7,202 nucleotides of DNA from Cyanothece sp. UBA12306 (lineage in GTDB: Bacteria; Cyanobacteriota; Cyanobacteriia; Cyanobacteriales; Microcystaceae), in NCBI GenBank assembly GCA_003448685.1, contig DLXW01000089.1, forward strand, positions 3,168 to 10,369, given 5' to 3'. The number at the start of each line of letters is the position of its first letter. The first letter of the stretch is position 1. The notes beneath the pieces were generated by a model. The model had not been told where the DNA came from. It ran no database searches and saw nothing but the letters and a program-made list of their open reading frames with translations. A program made the position numbers and the translations under genes. Below are positions 5,700 through 7,202 of this stretch, one piece after another.

Positions 5700-6245
5700 C
5701 TAATAAGTGATATCTGAGTTTTCATAAAAAGTCAAAAAAGTATTTCCATAGGATTTTTTTCGACATATTTTTAATCCGTTTATCTCTATTGCTTGCCATA
5801 ACTTGGGATTATGTTCTACAGCAATTTCTCCTTGATACGCTAACAATTTATAATTAGATATTATTCCTAAAACAGGTTGATATAATTGACTAGCATAGGG
5901 AGGATCAAAATAAATATAATCAAATTGTTTGTCTAAGCTTTTTAGAACTTTAATAACATCTCCTTGGATAACTCTAAATTGTTGGTTATCCTTAGAGATT
6001 TTTTGCCAATTTTGATTGATAATTCGGCAAGCTTTGCCATACTTTTCTACCCCAATAACTTCCCTTGCTCCTCGACATAAAGCTTCTGCTCCCATTGAGC
6101 CATTTCCTGCGCATAAATCTAACCAATGGCATCCTTCTATTGATTCTTGCCAAATATTAAATAAAGCTTCCCTAACTTTAGCAGATGTAGGACGAGTTAA
6201 TTGTCCAGGTAAAGTAGTCAATAACCGATTGCCATAAATTCGCAT
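5700..6245 (-). CDS. rsmD: 16S rRNA (guanine(966)-N2)-methyltransferase
   Basis: 181 aa from ATG at 6245 (MRIYGNRLLTTLPG), a normal length for RsmD. It methylates G966 of 16S rRNA in the assembling small ribosomal subunit using S-adenosylmethionine. The family signature TRPTSAKVREALFNIW spans residues 17-32. The SAM-binding glycine loop is WLDLCAGNGSMGAEAL (41-56), with E67 in GVEK as the likely ribose-binding acid. The catalytic DPPY is at 114-117. The gene starts 14 bases after the hisH stop on the same strand, with no terminator between, so it is probably the second gene of a hisH-rsmD unit. No clear Shine-Dalgarno sequence is seen. Confidence 0.94.
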   Translation of the reverse strand: MRIYGNRLLTTLPGQLTRPTSAKVREALFNIWQESIEGCHWLDLCAGNGSMGAEALCRGAREVIGVEKYGKACRIINQNWQKISKDNQQFRVIQGDVIKVLKSLDKQFDYIYFDPPYASQLYQPVLGIISNYKLLAYQGEIAVEHNPKLWQAIEINGLKICRKKSYGNTFLTFYENSDITY

Positions 6246-6259
6246 TGATGAATTATGAA

Positions 6260-6883
6260 TTATTTAGTGACTAAACTAACGAAATTAGACAGAATTTTCA
6301 ACCCATCATCTGATGACTTTTCTGGGTGAAATTGCACTGCAATTAAGTTATCAAAAGCAATAGCTGCTGTGACTGTTTGAGTTCCGTGGGTAACCGTTGC
6401 AGCTGTCATATTGTTGTCGATGGGATCAACATAATAAGAGTGAACAAAGTAAACATAGGGGTGAGTCTCTAAACCTTGCCATAAACTCAAATTAGGTTGG
6501 GTAAATTCCAATTGATTCCAACCCATGTGGGGAATAGTAAGATCGGGTTCAGAATGAAAACGTCGCACCATTCCAGGGATAATTCCTAACCCTGGTTCTT
6601 CTCCTTCTTCTGAAGCATCAAAGAGAATTTGTAAACCTAAACAAATACCTAAAAAAGGTTTTTTAGCAGCGATCGCATCTTTGATGGGATCAACTAAATT
6701 ACGCGATCGCAAATGTTGCATGGCAGGATCAAAAGAACCCACTCCAGGTAAGACAATTCCCGCAGCTTGAGCGATATCTTCAGCAGAATCAGTCACTTTC
6801 GGGGTTACTCCTGCTTTTTCTAATCCCTTACAAGCTGAGTGTAAGTTTCCCATATCGTAGTCAATAACGGCAATAAAGCTCAT
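6260..6883 (-). CDS. hisH: Imidazole glycerol phosphate synthase, glutamine amidotransferase subunit
   Basis: 207 aa from ATG at 6883 (MSFIAVIDYDMGNL), the usual start of HisH; the frame can be extended to a TTG at 6919, but the extra 12 residues do not resemble the family. HisH hydrolyses glutamine and channels ammonia to HisF, forming imidazole glycerol phosphate and AICAR in histidine synthesis. The class I amidotransferase triad is complete: nucleophile C81 in GICLGLQ, and H186 and E188 in VQFHPEKS. The oxyanion-region motif PGVGSF is at 46-51. Two HIP1 palindromes lie in the coding sequence. rsmD follows closely downstream on the same strand; a UPF0182 gene lies 78 bases upstream. HisF is not in the window. 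Confidence 0.96.
   Translation of the reverse strand: MSFIAVIDYDMGNLHSACKGLEKAGVTPKVTDSAEDIAQAAGIVLPGVGSFDPAMQHLRSRNLVDPIKDAIAAKKPFLGICLGLQILFDASEEGEEPGLGIIPGMVRRFHSEPDLTIPHMGWNQLEFTQPNLSLWQGLETHPYVYFVHSYYVDPIDNNMTAATVTHGTQTVTAAIAFDNLIAVQFHPEKSSDDGLKILSNFVSLVTK
6669..6676. repeat. HIP1 octamer
   Basis: GCGATCGC, the highly iterated palindrome of many cyanobacterial genomes, inside hisH. It is useful mainly as a lineage marker. Confidence 0.85.
6703..6710. repeat. HIP1 octamer
   Basis: Second exact GCGATCGC, 34 bases from the first, also inside hisH. Confidence 0.85.
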
Positions 6884-6961
6884 CTTGGAATTTTCACTCA
6901 AATTAAAATAATGATGCAATTTTATTCTAAACGATCAAGCAAAGTTCTTAGTAGTCTTGAA

Positions 6962-7202
6962 TTAGGGTAATTCTGGTATAACAAGTTCTTCTTCTTCTAA
7001 TGGACGAATAATTGTTTTCGAGGTAGATTGTGTCGTCTCAAAAATTGATTTTAGTCCCTCATCTAGAGTTTCTGCCATTACAATTTGATTTTCATAAACT
7101 ACAATTACCCGCACTAAAGTTGGTAAACTATTTTGTTCAGCTTCTAAATATAAAGGTTCTACATAGAGAAGGGATTGTTCTTTGAGAAAAGGAATTACTA
7201 AT
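6962..7202 (-). CDS. UPF0182 family membrane protein, C-terminal end (5' part outside window)
   Basis: The stop codon is at 6964-6962, and 79 codons are open to the window edge. The translation contains [20 protein letters not shown], then [20 protein letters not shown] and LDEGLKSIF, which matches the conserved C-terminal region of UPF0182 (COG1615) proteins: these large proteins have several N-terminal membrane helices and a long soluble domain, and typically end in [18 protein letters not shown] and a short acidic tail. The last 25 or so residues are Glu-rich ([13 protein letters not shown]). The function of the family is not established. It is read toward hisH, with a 78-base gap in which I see no terminator, so read-through into hisH is possible. 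Confidence 0.85.
   Translation of the reverse strand, partial: LVIPFLKEQSLLYVEPLYLEAEQNSLPTLVRVIVVYENQIVMAETLDEGLKSIFETTQSTSKTIIRPLEEEELVIPELP

Noticed and set aside
5509..5703. 64-codon plus-strand reading frame (MASRSIPCCKP...) as a gene
   Set aside because: Its first half is the antisense of a recognisable DUF4351-type remnant and has an artificial Pro/Cys/Ser composition. Only the last part may be a relic of a real gene.
6884..6919. TTG start adding 12 residues to HisH
   Set aside because: HisH proteins begin at the equivalent of MSFIAVIDYD. The extension is in AT-rich intergenic sequence.

Overview
The window looks like chromosomal DNA from a cyanobacterium. The evidence is two copies of the cyanobacterial palindrome HIP1 (GCGATCGC) in hisH, an AT-rich composition, an Uma2-family endonuclease, the C-terminus of a UPF0182 membrane protein, and a second-type threonyl-tRNA synthetase lacking a TGS domain. 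A unicellular or baeocystous lineage is possible, but the sequence alone does not settle the genus.

Left part (1-4978) is a zinc-limitation module. A leftward signal-peptide gene is cut by the window edge (1-223) and has a Zur-like palindrome over its -10. It is followed by a leftward threonyl-tRNA synthetase (434-2308) controlled by two tandem Zur-type palindromes (2324-2340 and 2353-2367). Back to back with those operators is the remnant of a COG0523 (CobW/ZagA-type) GTPase gene, missing its 5' third, including the P-loop, and its 3' half (2378-2612). An Uma2-family endonuclease gene (2636-3217, leftward) separates this remnant from an intact COG0523 gene (3348-4307). The intact gene has a good sigma-70 promoter (TTGAGA-N16-TATAAT) with a third Zur-type palindrome between -35 and -10. 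It is followed 14 bases later by folE (4322-4978) and then a strong intrinsic terminator (4999-5030). The likely logic is that low zinc releases Zur, which induces a stand-in ThrRS, a zinc metallochaperone GTPase and the zinc enzyme GTP cyclohydrolase I that it may serve. ThrRS and FolE both keep all their zinc ligands, so the system looks like zinc allocation rather than replacement by zinc-free enzymes.

Middle part (5031-5699): a small predicted secreted protein ending in a His/CxCPxC motif (5173-5436) with its own promoter, then a decayed stretch holding the C-terminal tail of an Rpn/DUF4351-type nuclease gene on the minus strand and a short coiled-coil-like stretch on the plus strand.

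Right part (5700-7202) is ordinary leftward housekeeping DNA: the 3' end of a UPF0182 gene (6962-7202), hisH (6260-6883) and rsmD (5700-6245), the last two 14 bases apart and probably co-transcribed.

The most interesting content is the Zur-controlled set with its broken and intact COG0523 paralogues, and the unassigned leftward gene that may belong to the same regulon.
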